Shown in pieces: positions 30,441 to 41,699 of a stretch of DNA of 64,000 nt. Position 1 is the first letter of the stretch. Each line of letters opens with the position of its first letter. A program made the position numbers and the translations under genes. This DNA comes from Leptospira ainazelensis. Lineage in GTDB: Bacteria > Spirochaetota > Leptospiria > Leptospirales > Leptospiraceae. The notes below the pieces were generated by a model. It saw only the letters and a program-made list of their open reading frames with translations, was not told the origin of the DNA and ran no database searches. The DNA lies in assembly GCF_016918785.1 (NCBI RefSeq), contig NZ_JAFFPT010000060.1, positions 124,001-188,000 of the forward strand. The letters run 5' to 3'.

Positions 30441-30792
30441 ACTTTTTAGAGGAAATTCTTTTTTACTCGGACCCGATCTGCTCCTCAAATTCCCACGATA
30501 AATAAGGGAGGAAATCTCCTTTCGGATTCAATTCAGATTTCTTTCGGTTCGATGAATAGAAAATGTGGAAAACCATAAGTGTGAGAGTTCCAACAGATTA
30601 CGTCTCTTCGGCCCATCTCGTAATCATTCGAATCGATCACTGACATCCGGAAAAGTGTGAGAGTTCCAACATATTAAGTCTCATAAGGCTTATTGTGAGA
30701 TTTCGAATCCTTCTCTTTGATTCCAAAAAAGTAAGAGTTCCCACGTTTTTCGATTTTAGGATAAGATCAAAGTCCTTTTGAGCGAAATCGTT
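30441..30792. other. gene-free spacer with three repeats
   Basis: No gene seen. It holds three direct copies of the GGAACT element (30580, 30656, 30731), about 75 bases apart, read on the minus strand as GTTGGAACTCTCAC or GTGGGAACTCTTAC. Confidence 0.5.
30580..30745 (-). repeat. three spaced GGAACT elements
   Basis: TGTGAGAGTTCCAACA occurs at 30580-30595 and again at 30656-30671, and a variant GTAAGAGTTCCCAC at 30731-30745. Spacing is 76 and 75 bases. The orientation is opposite to the copies at 12 kb. Confidence 0.7.
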
Positions 30793-31767
30793 CTAGGACT
30801 TCTCCATTCTCTTTTTCAAAATTCTCAAAATCGTATTTTGAATGTCCCGCATCAGAAAATCCCCCCAGAAAGACGCATAAAAGTTAAAATGGGTCGAAAG
30901 GCGATATTTGCTTCTGAGATGTAAGATTACGTTCCGCTTTTCGTTCTCGCCGTCACCTTTTGTATATTCCAATTCGTATTCTCCTTGGAGCGCGTCGAAG
31001 TAAGCCCCTCCCGGAACCACATGGGCGTCTAACGTAGTAAGCGGTGTGAGATTCGGATCCGCTTTGATTTCGAACTTCAATCGATGTTGCGGTTTCCATT
31101 CCGTGATCGTTTCGTAAAAGAAAAGTCCCCTTTCGAATTTTGCTTCTCGAATCCCGCCGACTCCTTCGTGAGAAAGTGTCGCCTCGATCGGCCTTGGAAA
31201 CCCTATCTTGTAAAAAAATCCTTCCTCCGTTTTTTCCAATTCCGAAATTCGAATGATATTCTTCCAGATCGTTTCCGGTTTTGCATTTACGGAAATGCTA
31301 GTTTCCACAAAACGGATTTCGTTCGGTAAATCCCAGTGTGATTCTAAATATCCTGAAACAAGTGGAAGGGAAAGAATGCCTAACGCACCGAGGAAATTCA
31401 TCCGATTCTCCGGAAAAATATAAAACCAGATTCCGACTGCAATTCCACCCACGCTCGATAAGACGAGATAGATCGGAAGACCCATGACGAGACAAATCAT
31501 TCCTTCCCAGTTTACGAGAAAAGAAAGCAACATCGAAATCGTCGTCGGCATCCATGGAAAGAAGATATGAAAAAAAATCGATCTTGGTTTTTCTTTTTCG
31601 GCCCAGTAGACGCTGATCGCTCCGATCAAAAACGGAAGGATAAAAACGGCGCCGTAGGCCATCGTGATTCCAAGATTTTTTAAGGATTCAATTCTGATAA
31701 TATACTGAACCGCGCTTGCGTAGAGGACTGAAAAAAGTGCGGGAACTACAAAAGATCGAAGTTTCAT
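30793..31767 (-). CDS. membrane protein with START/SRPBCC-like domain
   Basis: A 324-residue protein with four or five membrane segments (residues 7-150) followed by a soluble domain (about 155-320) with the SRPBCC/polyketide cyclase-like layout: strand SISVNAKPETIWKNI, then curved strands and a final long helix (FWGDFLMRDIQNTILRILKKRM). SRPBCC domains bind lipids or other hydrophobic ligands. Joining one to a membrane part suggests lipid handling at the inner membrane. The exact family is not recognised. Monocistronic. Confidence 0.62.
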   Translation of the reverse strand: MKLRSFVVPALFSVLYASAVQYIIRIESLKNLGITMAYGAVFILPFLIGAISVYWAEKEKPRSIFFHIFFPWMPTTISMLLSFLVNWEGMICLVMGLPIYLVLSSVGGIAVGIWFYIFPENRMNFLGALGILSLPLVSGYLESHWDLPNEIRFVETSISVNAKPETIWKNIIRISELEKTEEGFFYKIGFPRPIEATLSHEGVGGIREAKFERGLFFYETITEWKPQHRLKFEIKADPNLTPLTTLDAHVVPGGAYFDALQGEYELEYTKGDGENEKRNVILHLRSKYRLSTHFNFYASFWGDFLMRDIQNTILRILKKRMEKS

Positions 31768-31981
31768 AAGGATAAAAAGAACTTCTTTTAAGAATTTGCA
31801 AGTGAGAATGTGGAGAGTGAATCGAACGGTGGATCTAATTTCCGACGTTGATTCTAACGGATTCTAATTTTGATTCGTTTCTCGGGCCGTTTTGTCTTTT
31901 TGTTGTGAACTTATTTCCCGAAACTTTCTTTTTTTTCGCTTTTGGAGTACGTTCCGCGTTAAAGAAAGAACCGTTTTTAGT

Positions 31982-32509
31982 ATGGATATTCTTTTACTTT
32001 CTTCTAAAAAAAAGATTCTTTCCGCTCTGAATGAAGGCGAGTTGGGCTCGGATTCTCTTTTGATTCCGTTCAGTTACTGGAATCGTTTAGACAAAATTCA
32101 AAAGAAAGCTCTTTCTCAAAAACTCCCTTTTTTGCTGATAAGATATACGAAATACATTGCTTCTTTGGATCGTCTTCATTGTAAAGGAGGTAGGATCAAA
32201 TACAATTGGGGAGTCGGAGACCTGAAGAAGATGACGATTCATGTGCATTCGGGTGTTTGGGCGGTTTTGGGGGCTTTAGCGGCGGCTCACGGTGTTTCGC
32301 GATGTTTTCTTTTTAACTATCTTTTGTGGTTGGAAGACGCCGGAGTCGGGGATTCTATCGTTGAAACGATGAATCGGGGAGTTCCTCACTTCCATACGAT
32401 TTACCAGATGACATGGACTCTAAATCTACGGAAAAATCAAATCGCCCGAGCCTTACACTTCGAACCAGACCCGATCACAAGCGAATCTCCGCCCGATCCC
32501 TTTCCCTAA
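31982..32509 (+). CDS. DUF1564 family protein
   Basis: 175 residues from the ATG at 31982, preceded by a purine-poor leader. The pattern matches the Leptospira-restricted DUF1564 family as I recall it: LLIPFSYWNRLDKIQKKAL near the start, KKMTIHVHSGVWAVLGALAAAHGVSRCFLFNYLLWLE in the middle. The family is thought to carry a ribbon-helix-helix-like DNA-binding segment and is multi-copy in pathogenic species. No partner gene is present, although the next region is a structured non-coding block. Confidence 0.72.
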   Translation: MDILLLSSKKKILSALNEGELGSDSLLIPFSYWNRLDKIQKKALSQKLPFLLIRYTKYIASLDRLHCKGGRIKYNWGVGDLKKMTIHVHSGVWAVLGALAAAHGVSRCFLFNYLLWLEDAGVGDSIVETMNRGVPHFHTIYQMTWTLNLRKNQIARALHFEPDPITSESPPDPFP

Positions 32510-32544
32510 AAGCCCGAAAATCTCTGAGGCTCCCCCAAAGCGTG

Positions 32545-32680
32545 AGCGATCGACGCGGAGTCAAGTTATTGCTCCCAAATTCGTAACATCGCTCTCGGAA
32601 AAACTTCAATAACTTGACTGAAGCGGAGAGCGCGACCTTCGCAGAAAACTCAATCTTGCTCCCGATGGGTCGCAAGATAG
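32545..32680. repeat. structured non-coding block with several inverted repeats
   Basis: Inverted repeats: AGTCAAGTTATTG (32559-32571) with CAATAACTTGACT (32607-32619); CGCTCTC (32590-32596) with GAGAGCG (32626-32632); GCGACC (32632-32637) with GGTCGC (32668-32673); and a strong hairpin ATCTTGC-T-CCC-GAT-GGG-TC-GCAAGAT (32653-32678). The first two cross each other. No gene overlaps. Confidence 0.6.
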
Positions 32681-32698
32681 GGCACGCCCAAATGAAAA

Positions 32699-32738
32699 TA
32701 AAAAAGCCCCTCCCGCTTATTTGCGAAAAGGGCTTTTT
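32699..32738. terminator. bidirectional terminator between DUF1564 and hppA
   Basis: AAAAAGCCC (32701-32709) pairs with GGGCTTTTT (32730-32738), with a CGC/GCG inner pair. T-runs follow on both strands, so it can stop the plus-strand transcript and that of hppA. Confidence 0.8.
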
Positions 32739-32775
32739 AAAATTATAAATTCGAACGGAATCGAATTCTAAAATT

Positions 32776-34914
<2,139 letters not shown>

Positions 34915-34915
34915 C

Positions 34916-36124
<1,209 letters not shown>

Positions 36125-36430
36125 CCTTTTTTTGGGAAACGGATTCCTAAAAAAAAAGTTTCAGTTTCCATTCGGTTTTTTATTTCGCTAAAAGATAAAA
36201 CGTAAAAAAAAAATTGAATCATTCCGGAACCTCGCTTGGACTCTCACAAAGAACAAATCGGACTAAAATTCCTCATTTCGCTAATGTACGAATTCACAAA
36301 CCGCTTTTTCGGGCTTTCTTTTTTAGAAAACCCGCAAAAAAGCGGAGAATGACTTTTTTTTATCGAAAAATGCAAATTCTTCTGTCTTAAAATTTTAGAA
36401 AGATATGATATAAGAGGTCAGGGGGAATTT
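36125..36430. other. gene-free spacer before the TRL-like operon
   Basis: About 306 bases without a gene. It holds A/T-rich sequence and a long hairpin (36301-36345) with a T-run. A ribosome site (GGGGGA) precedes the ATG at 36431. Confidence 0.5.
36301..36361 (+). terminator. long hairpin terminator upstream of the TRL-like operon
   Basis: CCGCTTTTT-CGGG (36301-36313) pairs with CCCG-CAAAAAAGCGG (36331-36345), followed within 8 bases by a run of eight T. It lies about 180 bases after the TPR gene and about 70 before the lipoprotein operon, so it may end the former or act as a leader attenuator for the latter. Confidence 0.55.
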
Positions 36431-36946
36431 ATGGCTTCATCGTTTTTATTCCGAAAAGACCTTCGGTTTATTTCCGGAGTCTTTTTATTAGGAATCCTTT
36501 TTTCTTCCGGCTGCACCGGGGTCAATCTCGTCAATTCTCCCGTAGGCCCGGAAGAAATGAACACCAACCCCACTCCCGCTTATGGAAGGCCGTCTTTGGA
36601 ACTCTTTTATAAGGGCGGCTTTTTTTATCACAACGAATCGATCCCTGCGACTCTGACCGGAAACGCGAAAAGTATAGACCGAGGAGAAGCTTGTTCGAAA
36701 TCGGTGTTGTCCTTATTTGCTTGGGGAGATTCCTCCATTCTTACCGCAACACAAAAAGGGAATATTAAAAAAATTGCACATATAGAATACGAACACACTG
36801 CGATTCTTGCGATCGTATATCACAGTTTTTGCACAATCGTTGTGGGAGAATCCAACCCGACTCCGAGCGTGGGAGAAGACGCACAAAATTCAAATCCGGA
36901 TTCCGAAATCATAAAAAGGAAAAAAATCAAAGGTGCGTCGGAATGA
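36431..36946 (+). CDS. TRL-like domain lipoprotein (first of a tandem set)
   Basis: A 171-residue lipoprotein (lipobox FSSGC, Cys28). The mature part matches the TRL-like family: GEACSKSVLSLFAWGDSSILTATQKGNIKKIAHIEYEHTAILAIVYHSFCTIVVGE, read in pieces, with Cys at residues about 92 and 136 that recur in the following genes. The C-terminal 30 residues are a charged Ser/Asp/Lys tail lacking in the paralogues. The stop overlaps the next start by 4 bases. TRL proteins are small lipoproteins of unknown function, first noted near tRNA loci. Confidence 0.72.
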   Translation: MASSFLFRKDLRFISGVFLLGILFSSGCTGVNLVNSPVGPEEMNTNPTPAYGRPSLELFYKGGFFYHNESIPATLTGNAKSIDRGEACSKSVLSLFAWGDSSILTATQKGNIKKIAHIEYEHTAILAIVYHSFCTIVVGESNPTPSVGEDAQNSNPDSEIIKRKKIKGASE

Positions 36947-37269
36947 AAAATCAAAAATCGTTTCTCTTTCTGATTCTTTCTTTATTCTTCTTTGTAAACT
37001 GCGCTTCCGGTCCGGTCGGAGGTCTTCTTTTTACTTACAACAAATATCCGGGACAAATCAATCCTGCAAACGACGTAAAACCGGAAACGATCGCAGACGG
37101 ATGTATTCATAACATTTTCGGCTTGATCAGTTTTGGGAACGCGGGTGTAGGAGCCGTCGCCAAAAATAACGGGATCCAAAGGATTGCAATGATCGACTAC
37201 AGCGCCCTTCATATCCTCGCGATCGTATATCGAAATCACTGCGTCATCGTTGCGGGAGAAAAAGAATGA
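36943..37269 (+). CDS. TRL-like domain lipoprotein (second)
   Basis: 108 residues from the ATG at 36943 (ATGA overlap with the previous stop); the longer frame upstream shadows the first gene. Lipobox FVNC (Cys20). The domain is the short form of the family: DGCIHNIFGLISFGNAGVGAVAKNNGIQRIAMIDY, then ILAIVYRNHCVIVAGE, in pieces. The two Cys of the family (DGC and NHC) are present. Its stop overlaps the third gene's start (37266-37269). Function unknown. Confidence 0.7.
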   Translation: MKNQKSFLFLILSLFFFVNCASGPVGGLLFTYNKYPGQINPANDVKPETIADGCIHNIFGLISFGNAGVGAVAKNNGIQRIAMIDYSALHILAIVYRNHCVIVAGEKE

Positions 37270-37628
37270 AACGGATTTTTAAAAACAATCTTTCCTCTTT
37301 CACAATCGTAACGTTTCTGATTCTGCAATTTTCAAATTGTATCGCCACTTCGGAACCGGCTCTTCTCGTCTCTTACAATACGCAACATCTTCTTTCCAAA
37401 AGCAACGGAAGTCTGATTTCTTCCGCGAGAGTTTTAAAAAAAGGAGAAAGTTGCGCCTATGCGATCTCTCTTTTCTACTACAATTCGATGTATCGTGGAC
37501 CCAAAAACAGCGTCACCGAAATCGCCAAAGAATTCGGGATCGAAAAGATCGCGGTCGTTGACTATGCTTCCTTTAGTTTTTTAGGTCCGGTCTTTTACAA
37601 AAACTGCGTCGTCGTCTGGGGGGAATAA
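37266..37628 (+). CDS. TRL-like domain lipoprotein (third)
   Basis: A 120-residue lipoprotein (lipobox QFSNC, Cys25). It carries the family layout KGESCAYAISLFYYNS, EFGIEKIAVVDYASF and YKNCVVVWGE with both Cys residues. The LFYYNSMYRGPKNS loop is longer than in the second copy. A 184-base gap without a gene separates it from the fourth copy, so the operon may be broken or have an internal promoter there. Confidence 0.68.
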   Translation: MKRIFKNNLSSFTIVTFLILQFSNCIATSEPALLVSYNTQHLLSKSNGSLISSARVLKKGESCAYAISLFYYNSMYRGPKNSVTEIAKEFGIEKIAVVDYASFSFLGPVFYKNCVVVWGE

Positions 37629-37812
37629 AATCGCTAAAATGATTAGAACTGTCCGCGAGAGAATCATTCAATCCAAGTGAATTTTTCCGCGGGCAAAACA
37701 AAACTATCCGGCGCCAAATCTAAAGGAACTAAAGTTTTGTCTCCCGAATCCTTCGTAAAAAATACTTTACCCGTATTCGTTAAGTCAAGATCATTCTGAA
37801 TCGAGAACCTTC

Positions 37813-38169
37813 ATGAAACAATCTTTCGTTCTTATCTATATGCTCCTCGCGATTTCTATTTTCCATCAATGTTCTTCCGATCACATTCTTCTGCAACCCG
37901 CTTTGACTGGAAATGAAAAGACGTTAGGCGATGTAAAAGGTAAAGCCTGCGGTTTTGTCGGATTCCCGCTTCCGGTATTTATTCTTTTTCCAATCCATTA
38001 TTTGATTCCGATTCGGCAAACTTCTAAAATAGAAAGAGCTCATCAAAATGCGTTAGAACAAATTCCCGGAACAAAGGCGATTAAGAATATCAAAATAGGA
38101 GAATACTGGTTTTGGGGAATTTTCGGGACCTTTCAATGCCTTACCATCTCGGGCGAGGCGATTCAATGA
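37813..38169 (+). CDS. diverged TRL-like lipoprotein (fourth)
   Basis: A 118-residue lipoprotein (lipobox FHQC, Cys20). The family Cys pair is kept: GKACGFVGF early and TFQCLTISGE at the end. Between them is a more hydrophobic stretch (FPLPVFILFPIHYLIPI) and a helical region ending AIKNIKIGEYWFWGI. Identity to the first three is low, but layout and Cys spacing agree. The stop overlaps the start of the next gene by 4 bases. Confidence 0.6.
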   Translation: MKQSFVLIYMLLAISIFHQCSSDHILLQPALTGNEKTLGDVKGKACGFVGFPLPVFILFPIHYLIPIRQTSKIERAHQNALEQIPGTKAIKNIKIGEYWFWGIFGTFQCLTISGEAIQ

Positions 38170-38495
38170 TTTCAAAAATCGGATTTTTCCTTCTTTTTCC
38201 TTTTCTTTTCCTTTCTTGTTTTTCAAATCCCGTTTTGATCGAACAGAATCAGAGGATCGAAATCGGATCCGTCAGTTCTCCCGCATATGCAAGAGAATGT
38301 GGGACCGTATTCTTATTTTTCATTCCGATCCATATAAACGATCGATATACAAGAGCCTACTCAAAATTATTGGAACAGGCCAAAGACGGGATATTAACCG
38401 AAATCAGAATCCAGGAATCCTGGTATTATCAGTTTTTAGGAACAAAATACTGCACTACGTTCACTGCACAAGTGATCAGAGGAATCCCGAAATGA
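38166..38495 (+). CDS. diverged TRL-like lipoprotein (fifth)
   Basis: 109 residues from the ATG at 38166 (ATGA overlap); the longer upstream frame shadows the fourth gene. Lipobox FLSC (Cys18). It follows the fourth copy closely: ARECGTVFLFFIPIHI, then a helical region TRAYSKLLEQAKDGILTEIRIQESWYYQFLG and a second Cys in TKYCTTF. The two form a sub-pair within the tandem set. The stop overlaps the next start. Confidence 0.6.
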   Translation: MISKIGFFLLFPFLFLSCFSNPVLIEQNQRIEIGSVSSPAYARECGTVFLFFIPIHINDRYTRAYSKLLEQAKDGILTEIRIQESWYYQFLGTKYCTTFTAQVIRGIPK

Positions 38496-39208
38496 AATCC
38501 GAGTCCTATATATTAAACATTTCCTTTTTATTATATTCTAAAATTATTGTTTTATTTTTATTTCTTTTTACGTTCACTTTTTTCATAAGTTGTATCTCGA
38601 TCCGGGTTTATATTCCGCAAAAAGGAACGGATGTATTCGATATCGGAAACGTGGATACGATTCCTCATTTTGCCGTTCCAAGGGAGAATCCGAATTTTGA
38701 AGTGATAGAATCGCAGGAAACAAATGGATCCGCTTTTGCAACGAGGGACCCGTCCTTATTCTTCTTAGCTCCGCGAAAATTGGAAAACGAGTATGGATCG
38801 GTCAAAACGCTGATTTTGAGGGAATTGGATCGAAATAGGAAGGATTACAAGGTCGATCAAAAGTATAAAATTCTAATAAAGAATTTCGAACTCAAGACGA
38901 ACGACCGTTGTTTTTTCGGAAGTATGACCGCCGTCAATTTGGAAATCGACGTGATCCGGTCCGCTCGGGAAGAAAAAATTTTAGAATTTCATTTTGAAGA
39001 TTCCATCGATTCGAACGTGACCGATTGTAACTTTACTCTTGCGACCGCTACGATCGTTGGATGGTTGATCTATATGCCTTATTTGGGATTTCGTGGAAAC
39101 AGAGAAGACCAGCTCAATCAGCTCGGTAGAATCGCTCTCTTGGAATTCTCTGAACGGCTCAAGTCCTCTCTGGAAAAGTCCTCAGTTCCACGAACTGAAA
39201 AAAAATAG
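38492..39208 (+). CDS. lipoprotein of unknown function in the TRL-like operon
   Basis: A 238-residue lipoprotein with a long hydrophobic start (VLFLFLFTFTFFISC, lipidated Cys about 34). The mature part is beta-rich with an SLFFLAPRKLENEYGS segment and two Cys residues (NDRCFFG, VTDCNFT). Not clearly TRL-like; a small membrane-like stretch TLATATIVGWLIYMPYLGF follows near the C-terminus. The start overlaps the fifth gene's stop by 4 bases, and the metalloprotease-like gene starts 18 bases later. Confidence 0.6.
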   Translation: MKSESYILNISFLLYSKIIVLFLFLFTFTFFISCISIRVYIPQKGTDVFDIGNVDTIPHFAVPRENPNFEVIESQETNGSAFATRDPSLFFLAPRKLENEYGSVKTLILRELDRNRKDYKVDQKYKILIKNFELKTNDRCFFGSMTAVNLEIDVIRSAREEKILEFHFEDSIDSNVTDCNFTLATATIVGWLIYMPYLGFRGNREDQLNQLGRIALLEFSERLKSSLEKSSVPRTEKK

Positions 39209-39226
39209 AGGGAAAAAGCGCCATTC

Positions 39227-40111
39227 ATGAATTCGACGATAAAAACCGTAAGTTCGTTCCTTCTCCTTTTTTGTATCATGACCTCGATCGGTTGTTCTTA
39301 TTCCGTTGAGAAAAAATATGTTTATGCAAAGCCTTATTATCCGAACGAAAATTATTTCGACGAGGACAATCCTCAATTTGAGGAAGGAGAACCCTACTGG
39401 TTTTTGGACTTACTCGGCAACATCTTCGGCGCTTTGACAAAACTCATCCTCTGGAATTCCAAGATGAACAATCATAACATTTCGGAAGAAACAAAAAAGT
39501 ATCTGATGGATTATATCCGAGAGAACAATCTCAAAGACGTCAAGGTCCGTTTTAATCAGTATTCTCCGGGTAACGATTTGAAACAACTCTGGAAATCCGA
39601 TACGGTTCATCCCGTCTTAAAATACACGCTTGGAATCGTTAGCTGGCTGATTTCCACGGTATTCCCCGAAAGACTTTTCGCCGGTTTTATTTTCGGAGGA
39701 GGAGATCACTACAATCCTTACACAAATACGATCAATATCTACAGCGACATTCCGGCGGTGGTCCTTCACGAAGGAGGACACTCCAAAGACTTCGCTATGA
39801 GAAAGTATAAATCCCTTTATAGCCTCGGATATTCGATTCCAATTTTAGGAGCTCTTTATCCGGAGGCAAGAGCCTCCGATGACGCGCTTCGTTATCTCAG
39901 ACACAAATGTGATCAGAAAAACGAACTCCTCGCCTACAGAACGTTATATCCCGCGTATTCAACTTATGCGACGGGCGCCTTGTTGGGGTCCGCCGGTCAA
40001 TATCTCGGTTTGTTTTCTTCGATTCCGGGACACGTCCTGGGATATAGAAAAGAAAAACGTGTGGAGAAAGAGGAGATTCCGGAATGCAAAATTTTAAAGG
40101 AGATAGAATGA
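39227..40111 (+). CDS. lipoprotein with HEXXH zinc-protease motif
   Basis: A 294-residue lipoprotein (lipobox SIGC, Cys23). The C-terminal half holds the segment AVVLHEGGHSKDFAM: an HExxH zinc motif on a helix, with an upstream strand (NTINIYSD) as in gluzincins. Downstream candidates for the third zinc ligand are Glu or Asp in YPEARASDD (Glu about 217). An N-terminal hydrophobic patch (WLISTVFPERLFAGFIFGGG) follows an amphipathic linker. It closes the lipoprotein operon. A protease or related hydrolase on the cell surface is the likely role; the family is unnamed. Confidence 0.65.
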   Translation: MNSTIKTVSSFLLLFCIMTSIGCSYSVEKKYVYAKPYYPNENYFDEDNPQFEEGEPYWFLDLLGNIFGALTKLILWNSKMNNHNISEETKKYLMDYIRENNLKDVKVRFNQYSPGNDLKQLWKSDTVHPVLKYTLGIVSWLISTVFPERLFAGFIFGGGDHYNPYTNTINIYSDIPAVVLHEGGHSKDFAMRKYKSLYSLGYSIPILGALYPEARASDDALRYLRHKCDQKNELLAYRTLYPAYSTYATGALLGSAGQYLGLFSSIPGHVLGYRKEKRVEKEEIPECKILKEIE

Positions 40112-40416
40112 GTTTTGTGAACCGAAATCGAGTTCAAATTTACCGCCGATAAATCGGATTTTACGAAAAGTGTCGGATAACGTTCCCGATCTTCCTCCAA
40201 TTTTAGAATCTACGATAAACCTCCTCTTTGCAGTTCGCGATTACAACCAACCCATTGCATAAGGGAAAACTTAAAAAAGCAGATCCGCTTTTTGTATAAA
40301 CCTTCGGAAGGATCTTTTGTTCTTTCGCCGCAAGGATTCTTTCGGAACGGTTTCCGGATCGTTTGCGGTAAATTTCCTATAGAAATAGATTTGGCAATCT
40401 GCGCCTCCCCCGTGAA
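40112..40416. other. gene-free spacer after the lipoprotein operon
   Basis: About 305 bases with no gene; a 7-bp hairpin with flanking A/T runs at 40274-40293 is the only feature seen. Confidence 0.5.
40274..40293. terminator. hairpin terminator after the lipoprotein operon
   Basis: AAAAAGC (40274-40280) pairs with GCTTTTT (40287-40293) with a 6-base loop; the flanking A and T runs make it work on both strands. Confidence 0.6.
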
Positions 40417-40896
40417 ATGGGAATTGTAATGAATATCGAACTCACACGCGAACAATACGAAGCCCTTCTCAAGTCCTTAGCGATCACCCGTTTTCTCTAT
40501 CACTCGATCTTAGAGGAAGAGGAACCCGCTCCCGACCGTTTGGATTCGTATGATGCCTACGAGGACATGGAACAACAAGTGCTGTCATACGCAAAAGCTT
40601 TGGAAGTTTCCCATTTGGTTGCGTATGACAGCGAGGAAGAACTTCACTACCTGACGAGAGAGTTCGAAGAAAAGACCGACATTTCCGATTTGATTACGGA
40701 ATATCAGGATAGTATCTTCTGGGACGAACTCGTTCAGAGATTGGCGGGAAGAGATTTTACTAGAACTTATACCGAAGCCGAAATCAAGGGAATGGCAATC
40801 GAAGAAAGAATCGAAAAAGAAGCTCCCTTTATTTCAAAATACGAGGAGATCTTTACGGAATCCGGAATCGAACACTTAGAAATCAAATCATTCTAA
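40417..40896 (+). CDS. acidic protein of unknown function
   Basis: A 159-residue cytoplasmic protein, strongly acidic and helical; no signal peptide. Either Met1 (40417) or Met5 (40429, MNIELT) could be the start. No motif is recognised. The mild repetition of DSxE/DAYED patterns suggests a helical bundle. It converges with the ABC-2 permease gene, with a 4-base overlap of stops (40893-40896). Confidence 0.6.
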   Translation: MGIVMNIELTREQYEALLKSLAITRFLYHSILEEEEPAPDRLDSYDAYEDMEQQVLSYAKALEVSHLVAYDSEEELHYLTREFEEKTDISDLITEYQDSIFWDELVQRLAGRDFTRTYTEAEIKGMAIEERIEKEAPFISKYEEIFTESGIEHLEIKSF

Positions 40897-41696
40897 GTTC
40901 CTGTCGATTCGTATCTTTTCTGACCCGTTTTCCAGAGAAACAAGGAACCGAAAAAAAGAAAACAACCTACCGGAAAGTTCAAGTATATAAAAAAAGGATG
41001 AAATAAGGAATCGCCGCTTTTATCCAAAAAATAATGCGCTGGATAAAAATTAACGAATCCGAGAGGAAGCAAAAAAGTAAGAAGAATACGAATCGAAACG
41101 TTGTAGATATTCATCGGATACATCATAAACTCCCGGCTCGAAAAAATAAATAAGTGAACTAAAGAATAATTTTGAATCGCATAAAACGCGATCGAAGCGA
41201 TCGCGATTCGGATTCCCGCCAGAATCATCGCACTTCCTAAAACTACTAAAAACAACATGATCACCTTCTCCCAAGTCCATTCAATATTCGTAAACTGATT
41301 GGCCGCGATAAACGTGACGACTCCTAAAATCAAATGAAGGAGTCCGGTGATATCGAAGTGGTTCATCAATACCTGACCGATCGGAGAAAGCGGTCTTAAA
41401 AGATATCGGTCATAACCTCCGTCTCTCACAAGCGATCCGAATTCCACCATTCCCGAAAATACTGAAGCGACGATTCCCTGTGCGAAAATCAAAAGACTGT
41501 AAAGAAACGCGATTTCTCCGCGGCTCCATCCGCCGATCGAAACAAACTTAGAAAGAAGAATAAAAATCGTCGCAGCCTGCGCGGAATAGTAGATGAGCAG
41601 TGTGACAAGATAGATCCAAAAACTCGCCTTATATTCCATGTGTGATTGAACCGACGAAACCGCCAACTTGAGATAGGTTTTCAAAGCGCGTAACAA
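40893..41696 (-). CDS. ABC-2 family permease
   Basis: A 267-residue protein with about six membrane segments, resembling the ABC2_membrane_6 (DUF990) group. The EFGSLVRDGGYDRYLLRPLSP segment is typical. It is the third gene of a set: ATP-binding protein, permease, permease. Together they probably export a lipid, glycan or drug. The gap to the second permease is 3 bases. Confidence 0.8.
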   Translation of the reverse strand: MLRALKTYLKLAVSSVQSHMEYKASFWIYLVTLLIYYSAQAATIFILLSKFVSIGGWSRGEIAFLYSLLIFAQGIVASVFSGMVEFGSLVRDGGYDRYLLRPLSPIGQVLMNHFDITGLLHLILGVVTFIAANQFTNIEWTWEKVIMLFLVVLGSAMILAGIRIAIASIAFYAIQNYSLVHLFIFSSREFMMYPMNIYNVSIRILLTFLLPLGFVNFYPAHYFLDKSGDSLFHPFFIYLNFPVGCFLFFGSLFLWKTGQKRYESTGT

Positions 41697-41699
41697 CGT

